Assembly (NCBI GenBank): GCA_013178305.1
Contig: JABLXB010000003.1
Location: 62,001-126,000, forward strand
Reading direction: 5' to 3'
DNA: 64,000 nt
Source: Bacillota bacterium
GTDB lineage: Bacteria > Bacillota > Sulfobacillia > JABLXB01
The notes under the pieces were generated by a model. That model was not told the origin of the DNA. It did not search any database and saw only the letters and a program-made list of their open reading frames with translations. Shown one piece after another: positions 17,262-25,341 of the stretch. Position 1 is the first letter of the stretch; each line of letters begins with the position of its first letter. A program made the translations under genes and the position numbers.

Positions 17262-17903
17262 GACACGACCTCCCGGTCTATCTGCTGTCTCAGGACGCGG
17301 CAAAGCGGCCGTCTGTTCCACCGGCGGGTGCGATCGGCGGTTCGACGCATGCCGTCCGGCATCCTCCGCCGTGGCACGGGGCAAGGAGAACCCCTGCAAG
17401 AGGTAGAATCCTGGATGGTGGGTTATGAAGGCAGGCTCGCGGCCTGCCGGTCGACTGGGATCCGGTCGACTTCGACTCGCTGCCGCGCCGCCGTGTCGCC
17501 GCGCCTGAGCCGATCGACTGGGACCCCGTGCCACGTCGCCATGGCGACGGAATATTGCTCATTATCGCCATCTGTTGCCGTACCGCACGAGTCCCGACCG
17601 GACTCATGCGTGGAGCGCACGCGTTGGGCCATGACTCGTGCTTGTGGCGTACGCGCCCGGCGAGACTGGGTAGAGTCCGGTAGAGCGGAGCAGCTGTGGT
17701 GAGATTTGGGGCGAAGGTGGGCAGAGATGGCAGGTAGCCACCGAACTCGGCCGGATTTCGGCAGACGCCGGGGGACCCGGCGGACCCTGGCGGGACATAA
17801 CGCCTGTGGAGACGGGAGTTCAGGCTGTGAGCCGGTTCCGTCGATGAATCAGGAACCTCTGGGATAACTCCTGTGGGAGACTTTTCCATAGATAGGAGAG
17901 CAG
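17262..17903. other. 640-base gene-free region, rich in inverted repeats
   Basis: I see no convincing gene here. It contains two copies of TCGACTGGGAYCC about 57 bases apart; a 16-bp perfect palindrome CGTCGCCATGGCGACG (17534-17549); a palindrome cluster (17576-17653); an outer inverted repeat GCACGAGTC/GACTCGTGC (about 17585-17593 and 17633-17641) that competes with an inner GAGTCC/GGACTC hairpin; and CGCCGGG-GGA-CCCGGCG (17766-17782). The last 140 bases could be a structured leader of the M20 gene. No T-box, cobalamin, SAM or glycine riboswitch consensus was recognised. Confidence 0.5.
17576..17653. repeat. Cluster of three imperfect palindromes, about 30-bp spacing
   Basis: Units centred near 17581 (TGCCGTACCGCA), 17615 (GCGTG-GAGCG-CACGC) and 17645 (CGTGC-7 nt-GTACG) are 33 and 30 bp apart. 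They share the CGTGC/GCACG core with the five-unit array at 40680-40819, suggesting the same binding factor or element family. Confidence 0.5.
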
Positions 17904-19055
17904 TTGAAAATGCAACAGACTAACATGCAACAACCGGACAGGGCGTTTCTTGCTGGACGAGCACTCGACTATTTGAAGCAGCTGGTCGCAATCCCCAGCC
18001 CGAGCGGGGACGAAGCTGCCATCGCCAGGCACATAGGCGGCCTGCTCGAGTCGTTAGGGCTGAGCGTCACGCTGCAACCAGTCGGCAGCAGGTTCAACGT
18101 TATAGCACGCACCCCCGCCACTCGGGACGAGGCCGACATCCTGCTCACCGGTCACATGGACACGATACCCGTGAGCCAGGGTTGGAGCACCGACCCGTTC
18201 AAGCCGGTCATCGCAGGGGACAGGATGTACGGTCTCGGCGCCTGCGACCAGAAGGGCGGCATAGCCGCGATGATCGCGGCGCTGGAGGGGCTCCGCGCCG
18301 CCGGCAGGCTCGACGGCGCAAACATCCTGGTGGCGTTCGTCCCCGACGAAGAGGCGCTTTCCGACGGGATGCTCGCTTTCCTGGAGACGAAGCCGAAAGC
18401 ACGGCTCGCGCTCCTGTCGGAGCCCCATTTCAAGGAGGCGACCATCGGCTGGCCCGGCAAGGCGTTGGTGAATATCGTGGTACACGGGAAGTCGGCGCAC
18501 GGTGGATCGAGGCCGTGGGAGGGCATCAACGCGATTGAGGAGGCAGCGCGCCTCCTGGTTGCGCTGGGCCGCGTCGAACCACCGCGGCACGAGCGTCTCG
18601 GCAGTCACTCATTCGTGACGCTGAAAGTCCGCGGCGGGTACGAGCGTTATTCGCTCACCGTCCCCGACAGGTGCGAAATCACCATCAGCAAACAGCTCGT
18701 GCCGGGTGAGAGTAAGGAAACGGTCGCCAGGCTGGTCGAGCAGGCGGCCTCCGCAATGGAGCGGGCGCGCGCCGAGGTTTCGTTCGACAGGCCGTACTAC
18801 CCACCCGCCGCGCAGGACCCGTCGCATCCTCAGGTACAGCGGTTCTCGCGGCTGTACAGGAAGGTGACCGGAAAGGAACTCCTGTTGGGGTACGGGGAGG
18901 GGGTCCTGGACGGCAACTACTCCGCTGACGCCGGTATCCCTACCATCTCGTGGGGTCCGTCAGGCGCCAACCTGCACAGGGCCGACGAATGGGTTTCGCT
19001 CGACGAGCTCGCCACGGCCGCCGAGGTGTATTTCAGGATGTGCCTGGAGGGGTAG
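17904..19055 (+). CDS. M20-family metallohydrolase (ArgE/DapE/CPG2-like)
   Basis: 383-residue dizinc amidohydrolase/peptidase. Metal and catalytic segments are visible in order: TGHMDTIPV, GLGACDQKGGIAAM, the catalytic glutamates in VPDEEALSDG, and the final His in NLHRADEW. Between them lies the dimerisation (lid) domain with KSAHGGSRPWEG. TTG 17904 has good spacing to AGGAGAG; ATG 17910 is an alternative. It stands alone on the plus strand, converging on the operon at 19033. Substrate (an N-acyl amino acid, dipeptide or ureido acid) is not determined. Confidence 0.87.
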   Translation: MKMQQTNMQQPDRAFLAGRALDYLKQLVAIPSPSGDEAAIARHIGGLLESLGLSVTLQPVGSRFNVIARTPATRDEADILLTGHMDTIPVSQGWSTDPFKPVIAGDRMYGLGACDQKGGIAAMIAALEGLRAAGRLDGANILVAFVPDEEALSDGMLAFLETKPKARLALLSEPHFKEATIGWPGKALVNIVVHGKSAHGGSRPWEGINAIEEAARLLVALGRVEPPRHERLGSHSFVTLKVRGGYERYSLTVPDRCEITISKQLVPGESKETVARLVEQAASAMERARAEVSFDRPYYPPAAQDPSHPQVQRFSRLYRKVTGKELLLGYGEGVLDGNYSADAGIPTISWGPSGANLHRADEWVSLDELATAAEVYFRMCLEG

Positions 19056-19494
19056 AGGTCTGAAACCTGACCCGCAGGTCCTTGAACAGCTCTTCGGGTG
19101 AAACGGGACCCAGCGCCATCGCTTCGATGGGACAGGGTCCCGTCTTCGTCCTGTTCAGGATCCTCGGGACGAGGCGGTCGAAAGAAGCGATTATCCCTCC
19201 GTCCTCGAGGATTTGCTTCGCCGGTTCGCTCATGAGGCTTCCGTGGACGGCCCGGACTCCGAACAACACGCACATCTTGGCCACGGCGACCCCGACCACC
19301 CTGTCGGCCAGCGCCGCGCCATCCACGTCGCCCTTTGCGGCGTCAACCGCCTCCAGAAGTGGCTTGACCCCGTTGCCGGCCCTGGCGGCGAGCTCAATCC
19401 CGTCCCGTACCAGTACAACCGAATAGCCACTGTCCAGCAGTGAACGCGCCAGGGAAAGGTCGTTCGAGTTAGTGGGGTTAGTCAATTGTAGCAT
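19033..19494 (-). CDS. DUF1893-domain protein
   Basis: 153-residue cytoplasmic protein. The first 110 residues match the DUF1893 family as I recall it (LARSLLDSGYSVVLVRDG, GVKPLLEAVD, GVAVAKMCVLFGV). The function of this family is unknown. Pro-rich and Cys segments (RTKTGPCPIEAMALGP) close the protein. It is the last gene of the nine-gene minus-strand operon, 8 bases after the aldolase stop, and its 3' end overlaps the M20 gene by 23 bases on the other strand. Confidence 0.75.
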   Translation of the reverse strand: MLQLTNPTNSNDLSLARSLLDSGYSVVLVRDGIELAARAGNGVKPLLEAVDAAKGDVDGAALADRVVGVAVAKMCVLFGVRAVHGSLMSEPAKQILEDGGIIASFDRLVPRILNRTKTGPCPIEAMALGPVSPEELFKDLRVRFQTSTPPGTS

Positions 19495-19502
19495 CCTCTC
19501 GG

Positions 19503-20510
19503 TCAGCCGGCCCGCCTCGAAGCGAGCTCGTGGGCCACGTCGATAATAATATCTTCCTGACCGCCGACTATCTTCCTGCGCCCGAGCTCGATGAGAATGT
19601 CGCGCGGGTCGACGTTGTACTTCTCCGCCGCCCTGTAGGTATGGAGAAGGAAACTCGAGTAAACGCCGGCGTATCCGAGCATTAGCCCGGTGTTCGAGAT
19701 CTGCTGCGGGCGGTGCATCATCGGCTGTAGGACATCCTCGGCCACGTCCATCAGCCGGTACAGGTCTATCCCGGTCTCGAGGCCCATCTTGCTCAGGACG
19801 GCCACCATCGCCTCGGCGGACGCGTTTCCCGCGCCGCCGCCGAGTCCGCGTAGCGTGACGTCGATGTGGGTGGCGCCCGCCTCAATGGCGGCAAGGCTGT
19901 TGCCGATAGCGAGACTCAGGTTGTTGTGGGCATGGAAGCCTATGGCCGTTTTCAGGTTCTCCTCGAGCAGCCCTACCCGCGCCTTGACTCCGTCCGGCAG
20001 CAGGGCGCCCGCCGAATCGGTGCAATAGACCACGTCGACGCCGTACGACTCCATGAGCCTCGCCTGCTCCAGGACCTTTTCGGGCGGGACCATGTGCGCC
20101 ATCATGAGGAACCCCACGGCCGTCATACCGAGCTTCTTTGCGAGGCCGATGTGCTGTTCCGAGATGTCGGCCTCCGTGACGTGGGTCGCGACCCTCGCGA
20201 CCTTCGCCCCGTGATCCGCGGCCATCTCGAGGTCGACCTTGGTGCCGATTCCCGGCAGGAGCAGGACCGCGAGTTGCGAACGCTTCAGGACCGCCGAAAC
20301 CGCCTTGAGGTACTCCTCGTCTGACGCGGCCGCGAACCCGTACTGCAGCGACGAACCGCCCAGGCCGTCGCCATGGCTCGCCTCAATTATGGGTACCCCC
20401 GCTTCGTCCAGCCCGCGCGCAACGGACGCCATCTGCTCCGGGGTGAACTGGTGGCTGACCGCGTGCATCCCGTCCCGCAGGGTCGTATCGGTTATGACTA
20501 TACTGGTCAT
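19503..20510 (-). CDS. mhpE: 4-hydroxy-2-oxovalerate aldolase
   Basis: 335-residue enzyme of the DmpG/MhpE family, cleaving 4-hydroxy-2-oxopentanoate to pyruvate and acetaldehyde. Hallmarks are the HMGL-like N-terminal metal motif [12 protein letters not shown], the catalytic-site segment HQFTPEQM, and metal-binding [18 protein letters not shown] 20510 overlaps the stop of the acetaldehyde dehydrogenase gene (ATGA), which supports this start over the GTG at 20522 and fits the known channelling complex of the two enzymes. Confidence 0.95.
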   Translation of the reverse strand: MTSIVITDTTLRDGMHAVSHQFTPEQMASVARGLDEAGVPIIEASHGDGLGGSSLQYGFAAASDEEYLKAVSAVLKRSQLAVLLLPGIGTKVDLEMAADHGAKVARVATHVTEADISEQHIGLAKKLGMTAVGFLMMAHMVPPEKVLEQARLMESYGVDVVYCTDSAGALLPDGVKARVGLLEENLKTAIGFHAHNNLSLAIGNSLAAIEAGATHIDVTLRGLGGGAGNASAEAMVAVLSKMGLETGIDLYRLMDVAEDVLQPMMHRPQQISNTGLMLGYAGVYSSFLLHTYRAAEKYNVDPRDILIELGRRKIVGGQEDIIIDVAHELASRRAG

Positions 20511-21385
20511 GCTGAAGCCCACCCCTTCTGTATGTTCGAGGCCAGGCGTTCCGCGACGCCGACAGCCGCAGCCGTGATGATGTCGAGGTTTCCGGAATAC
20601 TTCGGCAGGTAGTCCCCCGCGCCCTCGACCTCGATCATCGTGATGACCCTGTCGCCCTCCACAGTGGGTGGGAGCTTGAGCCTGAATCCCGGCACGTAGC
20701 CCTGGACCACCCGGACCATGGCATGCACCGAGTCGCCTATCTCATCGGCGTTTCCGCCCTCCATAAGGGCGTATATCGTATTCCGCATGATGATGGGCGG
20801 CTCGGCGGGGTTCAGTATGATGATCGCCTTGCCCTTCTCGGCCCCGCCCACCGTGACCAGGCCCTTCGCGGTGGTCTGCGTGAATTCGTCAATGTTCTGG
20901 CGCGTGCCTGGTCCCGCGCTACGAGACGAGATGGTCGCCACGATTTCAGCGTACTTGACCCGGCACACCCTGCTTATCGCCGCCACAATCGGGACCGTAG
21001 CCTGCCCGCCGCAGGTAATCAGGTTGATGTTCGGCGAGTTCAGGTGCTGGTCCATGTTGACCGCAGGTACCACGTACGGACCCACCGCGGCCGGAGTCAA
21101 ATCGATGGCGAACTTCCCGGCCTCCTCGAGGAGAGGCGCGTGCATCCTGTGGATCTTGGCTCCCGTGGAGTCGAAGACGATCTGCACCGATGGGTCGGCG
21201 AGGACCGGTTCAATACCTTCCACCGACGTCTCGATTCCAAGGCTGGCGGCGAGCGCCAGCCCCTCCGACTTCGGGTCGACCCCCGACATGAGCCTGAGGT
21301 CGAGACTCCGGCTGCGCATCACCTTGTACATCAGGTCGGTCCCGATGTTACCGGGACCAAGGATGGCCACTCCCACTTTCTTCAA
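20507..21385 (-). CDS. mhpF: Acetaldehyde dehydrogenase (acetylating)
   Basis: 292-residue DmpF/MhpF-family enzyme converting acetaldehyde, NAD and CoA to acetyl-CoA. The N-terminal nucleotide motif is [16 protein letters not shown], and the catalytic cysteine lies in [17 protein letters not shown]. It partners the aldolase encoded immediately downstream, which passes acetaldehyde through a protein tunnel in characterised homologues. The 26-base gap to the hydratase gene contains a GGAGT ribosome site. Confidence 0.95.
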   Translation of the reverse strand: MKKVGVAILGPGNIGTDLMYKVMRSRSLDLRLMSGVDPKSEGLALAASLGIETSVEGIEPVLADPSVQIVFDSTGAKIHRMHAPLLEEAGKFAIDLTPAAVGPYVVPAVNMDQHLNSPNINLITCGGQATVPIVAAISRVCRVKYAEIVATISSRSAGPGTRQNIDEFTQTTAKGLVTVGGAEKGKAIIILNPAEPPIIMRNTIYALMEGGNADEIGDSVHAMVRVVQGYVPGFRLKLPPTVEGDRVITMIEVEGAGDYLPKYSGNLDIITAAAVGVAERLASNIQKGWASA

Positions 21386-21411
21386 GGCACGTCAACTCCT
21401 GTGAGTCTTGC

Positions 21412-22215
21412 TTATGCGAACCTGCAACCAACCGAGCCCAGACGGTCGAAAGTCACCCTGAAAACGTCGCCGGCTGCTACCGGCGGCGCCGCGGTGAAAG
21501 CCCCCGAGAGCACGACCTCGCCGGCCGACAGCCCGAGCCCGTACTCCGACAGCTTGTTCGCCAGCCACGCGACAGCGACAGCTGGATGCCCAAGCACTGC
21601 AGCGCCGGCCGCCGTCGACAACACCTGACCGTTCTTTTCGAGGACCATGCCCACGAGGCGCAGGTCAATGTCACAGGGGTTCACGAGCCTGCTCCCCAGC
21701 ACGAACATCGCGCTCGAAGCGTTGTCGGCCACCGTATCCTGTATCTTGATCTTCCAGTCCCTGACGCGGCTGTCTACGATCTCGATGGCCGCCATTACGC
21801 CTTCGGTGGCACGCAGGACGTCCACCACCGTCAGGCCGGGCCCCTCAAGGTCCTTCTTGAGGACGAACGCCACTTCGCCCTCCGCCTTGGGCTGGCACAG
21901 GGAAGCGCAGTCTACTGCTTCGCCCTCATGGACGAGCATGTCGTCAAGGAGGTGGCCGTAGTCGGGCTCGGCGACGCCGAGCAGGTCCTGCATGGCCTTG
22001 CTCGTCAGACCTATCTTCTTTCCGATAATCTTGTGTCCCTCAGCGACTTTCGTCCCGATGGTGGCCATCTGTATCCGGTACGCGTCAGCGACCGTTATTC
22101 CCTCGAAGCGGGACGTTATCTGATCCACCGGCCTTTTCGATTTCTCGGCCTCCATGAGCTCGCGCGAGAGGTTCCTGACCTGGTCGGCGGTCAACACTCC
22201 TCCGGTTCCGCCCAT
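21412..22215 (-). CDS. mhpD: 2-oxopent-4-enoate hydratase / 4-oxalocrotonate decarboxylase family
   Basis: 267-residue metal-dependent enzyme of the MhpD/DmpE/DmpH family. The paired acidic metal site is in AEGEVAFVLKKDL; VMAAIEIVDSR and GHPAVAVAWLANKLSEYG are conserved family segments. With the next two genes it forms the lower meta-cleavage sequence (dienol acid to pyruvate plus acetyl-CoA). Hydratase and decarboxylase members are hard to separate by eye; hydratase is favoured by the absence of a second paralogue. It starts one base after the MoCF-domain gene ends. Confidence 0.9.
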   Translation of the reverse strand: MGGTGGVLTADQVRNLSRELMEAEKSKRPVDQITSRFEGITVADAYRIQMATIGTKVAEGHKIIGKKIGLTSKAMQDLLGVAEPDYGHLLDDMLVHEGEAVDCASLCQPKAEGEVAFVLKKDLEGPGLTVVDVLRATEGVMAAIEIVDSRVRDWKIKIQDTVADNASSAMFVLGSRLVNPCDIDLRLVGMVLEKNGQVLSTAAGAAVLGHPAVAVAWLANKLSEYGLGLSAGEVVLSGAFTAAPPVAAGDVFRVTFDRLGSVGCRFA

Positions 22216-23160
22216 TTAACCACCCCCGTGGTTATTCCCGCGTTCATGCGGGTGAAGATGTCCTGCCCTTCGCTTGATGGCCGCGGCCAGCCGCGTGGCG
22301 ATTCGCTCCGCAACGCGCGCTTTCCGGCCCGGTTGGTCCAGCTCGCCATCGCCGAGGCATGCTAGAAGCTCGCCGAGGCACTCGCGTACCTCGTCCGTGG
22401 GTCCGGGGAAGGCCACTATGATGGTTGAGCCGTATTCTCCTACCGCAACCCGAACGCCGTCCTTGACGTGCCGGCCCGTGCCCACCCTGTATTTGACCAC
22501 CCAGGGCGTCGCGGCCTGCCGGTCGAGCAGGGTAATCCCCTCGATTGTCCGGTCCTTGTCCTCGGCCCCGGCCCCGCCGGTGGTGATTATCAATCCGTAT
22601 CCCGATTCCGCGGCCTCCCTGATACGCAGGGCGATCGACCGCTCGTCGTCATCCAGTACCCCGCCCGCCGACGCGGAAAAGCCGTGGTGCTGCAGTGTCT
22701 CCAGGATGTACGGGGTGTTGGTGTCGCGGATCATCCCGCCCTTCACCTCGAAACCCGAGGCGAACACGAGCGCGCGGCGCTTCACCCTGTCCCGGATCTC
22801 CGAGACCATCCGACCCGCCCGGTCGAGCAACTCGCGGGCCTGCGCCGGGTCGAGCGATATGAGGCCGAGCACGCCTTCGGCGTGGACTGAGCTCTCGGCG
22901 GAGAGCATGACGCCTTCGATAGACTCGAGGGCGTCGAGCAGCGCGCGCTCCTTCGCCACGATGTCTTCGGCTCTAATCGTCCGGCGGAGGACGTCCAGCA
23001 CGAGGTGGTCGTCCCTGACATCCACCACCAGCACTTCGGTCCTGTCGAATCCAAGAACCCGCGCCGCTGCCGCTGCCACGTCCCCAAGGTCGGCCCCCAG
23101 CAGCGAGGCGTTCGTGATCCAGATCTCGGTCTTTTCGAGGAGGTTAAGGTCGGTGTTCAA
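22216..23160 (-). CDS. MoCF (MogA/MoeA/CinA-like) molybdopterin-binding-domain protein
   Basis: 314-residue protein. A lead domain (about residues 1-140) is not recognised; the MoCF-type domain follows (about 145-290), with ASGFEVKGGMIRDTNTPYI and LIITTGGAGAEDKDRT, the latter being the TGG(x)G turn of MogA/MoeA/CinA folds. The tail is His/Gly-rich (GHLHPHERGNNHGGG), which may bind metal. Stops and starts overlap the NadC-like gene (4 bases). Such domains bind molybdopterin or nucleotides. Whether this one serves cofactor insertion into an enzyme made elsewhere is unknown; no molybdoenzyme is in this operon. Confidence 0.75.
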   Translation of the reverse strand: MNTDLNLLEKTEIWITNASLLGADLGDVAAAAARVLGFDRTEVLVVDVRDDHLVLDVLRRTIRAEDIVAKERALLDALESIEGVMLSAESSVHAEGVLGLISLDPAQARELLDRAGRMVSEIRDRVKRRALVFASGFEVKGGMIRDTNTPYILETLQHHGFSASAGGVLDDDERSIALRIREAAESGYGLIITTGGAGAEDKDRTIEGITLLDRQAATPWVVKYRVGTGRHVKDGVRVAVGEYGSTIIVAFPGPTDEVRECLGELLACLGDGELDQPGRKARVAERIATRLAAAIKRRAGHLHPHERGNNHGGG

Positions 23161-23954
23161 CCGATCACGTCCAGTCTGAAGTCCAGGATGGGAGCGTCCA
23201 CGATCCCGGTCCCAATGTCCAGGATATCGGCGCCGATCGACACGAGCGTAGGGATTCGGTCGAGCGTCACGCCCCCGCCGAAGGCCAGCCTGACGCGGCT
23301 TCGTAGCCCCGTGCGTTCGAGTGCCGCATTTGCCGCAGTGAGATCGACCTCGTTGCCTGTGTCGACCATCAGCACGGCGGCCCCACAGGTAGCGCCTTCG
23401 ACGGCCTCGTCACCGATCCTACCTGTCTCGCCGCGGATCTGCACGGCCACGAGCCTGCCGGGGAGCCGGCGGGCGGCGCGGACCGCCGCGCCGACCCCGC
23501 CGAGCATCCTGACGAAGTTCTTGTCCAGGTAAACGAACGGCTCGTCCGTAATCCTCGGGGTGGCGCCACCTACCCGTACGGCGTGGCGTACGACCTCTTT
23601 GAGTTCAGGAGGCATCTTCTTCCACGCGCCGGATACCACCTTGGCCCCCGCTGCGGTCTCAACCGCGCGCCTGGCGGCGGTGGCGATCCCGGACGGCTTG
23701 GCGATTACGCCGACGAGCGACTCCTCGGCCGTCGCGATCTGCAATGGGGACCCACCCGCGTCCAGCACGACACTACCCGGCTCCAGGGCCTGGCCCTCGC
23801 AGGCCGCGCCGTGTACCTCCAGGCCGATCTCGGTTGCCCTGGCGAGGAGTCGCTCCATGCCTGCCAGTATACCGGGCTGCTGGGCCGTCACGCGGAAGCG
23901 CACCCGCCGCGACGATATGTCCCTGAACAGGTCCTCTCTTACGTCCACGCTCAC
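23157..23954 (-). CDS. Diverged quinolinate phosphoribosyltransferase-fold (NadC/ModD-like) protein
   Basis: 265-residue protein with the NadC/ModD fold: an N-terminal alpha/beta domain (RFRVTAQQPGILAGMERL) and a barrel ending in FGGGVTLDRIPTLVSIGADILDIG. The usual catalytic TRKT and the His-Arg segment of true NadC are not evident; the same region reads SGAWKKMPPELK and VGGATPRITDEPFVYL. Quinolinate phosphoribosylation is therefore doubtful. It overlaps the MoCF-domain gene, and ModD proteins are known from molybdenum-related operons, which fits. A link to pyridinium-cofactor synthesis for the LarA-like protein is a speculative alternative. Confidence 0.7.
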   Translation of the reverse strand: MSVDVREDLFRDISSRRVRFRVTAQQPGILAGMERLLARATEIGLEVHGAACEGQALEPGSVVLDAGGSPLQIATAEESLVGVIAKPSGIATAARRAVETAAGAKVVSGAWKKMPPELKEVVRHAVRVGGATPRITDEPFVYLDKNFVRMLGGVGAAVRAARRLPGRLVAVQIRGETGRIGDEAVEGATCGAAVLMVDTGNEVDLTAANAALERTGLRSRVRLAFGGGVTLDRIPTLVSIGADILDIGTGIVDAPILDFRLDVIG

Positions 23955-25207
23955 TTCTGGAAGTCCTTCGCCTCCATGATCAGGGAAACGACGACGCCGC
24001 CGACCAGAGCCCAGAACGGCGAGCTTATCTTGAACAGCACGATACCGGACATCGCGATGACCAGCGAGAAGAACGCCCCGACGCGGAACTTTCTCGTGGC
24101 GAATGCGTTCTCGAGAGCGTTCAACAGTACGCCGATCATGGCCAGGCCGGCGAGGAGACTGATGAGTGCGCCGGGGATGGCCTTGACGAACGGGACCGCG
24201 GCGCTGGCGAACAGGCCGAACGCGCCGAACGTGAGGCCGTTAATCACGCTGGCCGCGTAGCGCCCGCTCTTGTCGGGACCCGCCTCCTCAGATGAGCATA
24301 TGGCCGTCATTGGGCCGGCGATGTTGGCGTTGTGACCACCGAAGAACGCCGTCACGATCCCGCCCACCCCGGATAGAATGGTCATGGTGTTGATGGGCGG
24401 GTTGTATCCCTGCGCCATCAGGACGCCGATCGCCTGTGCGTTCTCCGCCCCCATCACGAGGATGGCGAGGGGCACCGCGATTGATAAGAAAGCGTCGGTG
24501 CCGAACTCCATCGGGATGAACTGCGGCGCTATCCATGTGACCTTCACGTCTGAGAGCTTGAACGCTCCGAACATCGCTGCAGCAGCAACGCCTACTACCA
24601 GCGTGACCAGTATCGGTGGAATCCTCTTCGATACCCTCTGGATGAGCAGGTACCCGGCCAGGGCGATGCCGCAGACGAGCGGCAGCTGCTGAACCGCGGT
24701 GATCATTCCCGTGCCGAAGCGGATCATGGCGCCCGCGATCATGCCCATGACGATGGGGAGGGGGATCCAGCGCATGACCTTGCTGATCCAGCCCGTCAGG
24801 CCCAGGACCAGCACGATGACGCCGGCAATAAGGTATGCGCCGGCCGCCTGGTTTATATTGAACATGGTGAGCGAAGTACCTAACATGACTGCGCCGGGGA
24901 TCGACCACGCGCCGTTAATCGGTTGCTTGTAGTACAGGGACTGAACGATGCCCAGCAATCCGCCGAAGAAATATACCGAGAATAGCCACGAAATTGTCTG
25001 CTCCTGGGTTAGCTTTCCGGCCATCGCCGAGTTCATGATGATAAGCGCGGGGCCGGTACACCCGAAGATGGTTGCCAGGATACCTGCGGTGATCGTGTGC
25101 GAGTTGACCTTGGAGGGAAAGTCGGCAATCCCACTCCCAAACCCGGGGCCAGCCTCGAACAGCCGCTTTCCTCCGTTGACCTTGATCACTGTCTCAGGTG
25201 TTGCCAT
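23951..25207 (-). CDS. BenE-family benzoate/H+ symporter-like transporter
   Basis: 418-residue integral membrane protein with about 11-12 hydrophobic segments. Conserved BenE-type features include GCTGPALIIMNSA, PINGAWSIPGAVMLG and FFGGHNANIAGPMTAICSSEEAG. Family members import benzoate or similar carboxylates with protons. It probably brings in the aromatic or organic-acid substrate of this operon. A strong AGGAGGAG site precedes ATG 25207, and the 134-base gap upstream holds a GC-rich inverted repeat. The stop overlaps the NadC-like gene. Confidence 0.85.
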   Translation of the reverse strand: MATPETVIKVNGGKRLFEAGPGFGSGIADFPSKVNSHTITAGILATIFGCTGPALIIMNSAMAGKLTQEQTISWLFSVYFFGGLLGIVQSLYYKQPINGAWSIPGAVMLGTSLTMFNINQAAGAYLIAGVIVLVLGLTGWISKVMRWIPLPIVMGMIAGAMIRFGTGMITAVQQLPLVCGIALAGYLLIQRVSKRIPPILVTLVVGVAAAAMFGAFKLSDVKVTWIAPQFIPMEFGTDAFLSIAVPLAILVMGAENAQAIGVLMAQGYNPPINTMTILSGVGGIVTAFFGGHNANIAGPMTAICSSEEAGPDKSGRYAASVINGLTFGAFGLFASAAVPFVKAIPGALISLLAGLAMIGVLLNALENAFATRKFRVGAFFSLVIAMSGIVLFKISSPFWALVGGVVVSLIMEAKDFQK

Positions 25208-25341
25208 TTTTCACTCCTCCTGTTCTGTTTGGAATTGCTGTAATGTACACGCCATCCGAGTCCAGGATCCGAAGAACCGGGCCGGGGCCGCCCTGACGGG
25301 GCACGCCGCCATCTGAGGCCTCCGGCCCGGCCCGGCGCGAC

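Noticed and set aside
17262-17534. N-terminal extension of the exported minus-strand protein to 17534
   Set aside because: The added residues are Arg/Pro-rich and non-conserved, while ATG 17261 has a good GGGAGG site and starts just before the hydrophobic export segment.
17445-17660. Plus-strand frame with two Asp-Trp-Asp-Pro-Val-like repeats
   Set aside because: It has no start codon after an upstream stop and no ribosome site; the repeat is better treated as nucleotide-level structure.
17700-17900. T-box or known riboswitch before the M20 gene
   Set aside because: No T-box sequence, cobalamin box, SAM, glycine or TPP consensus could be found.
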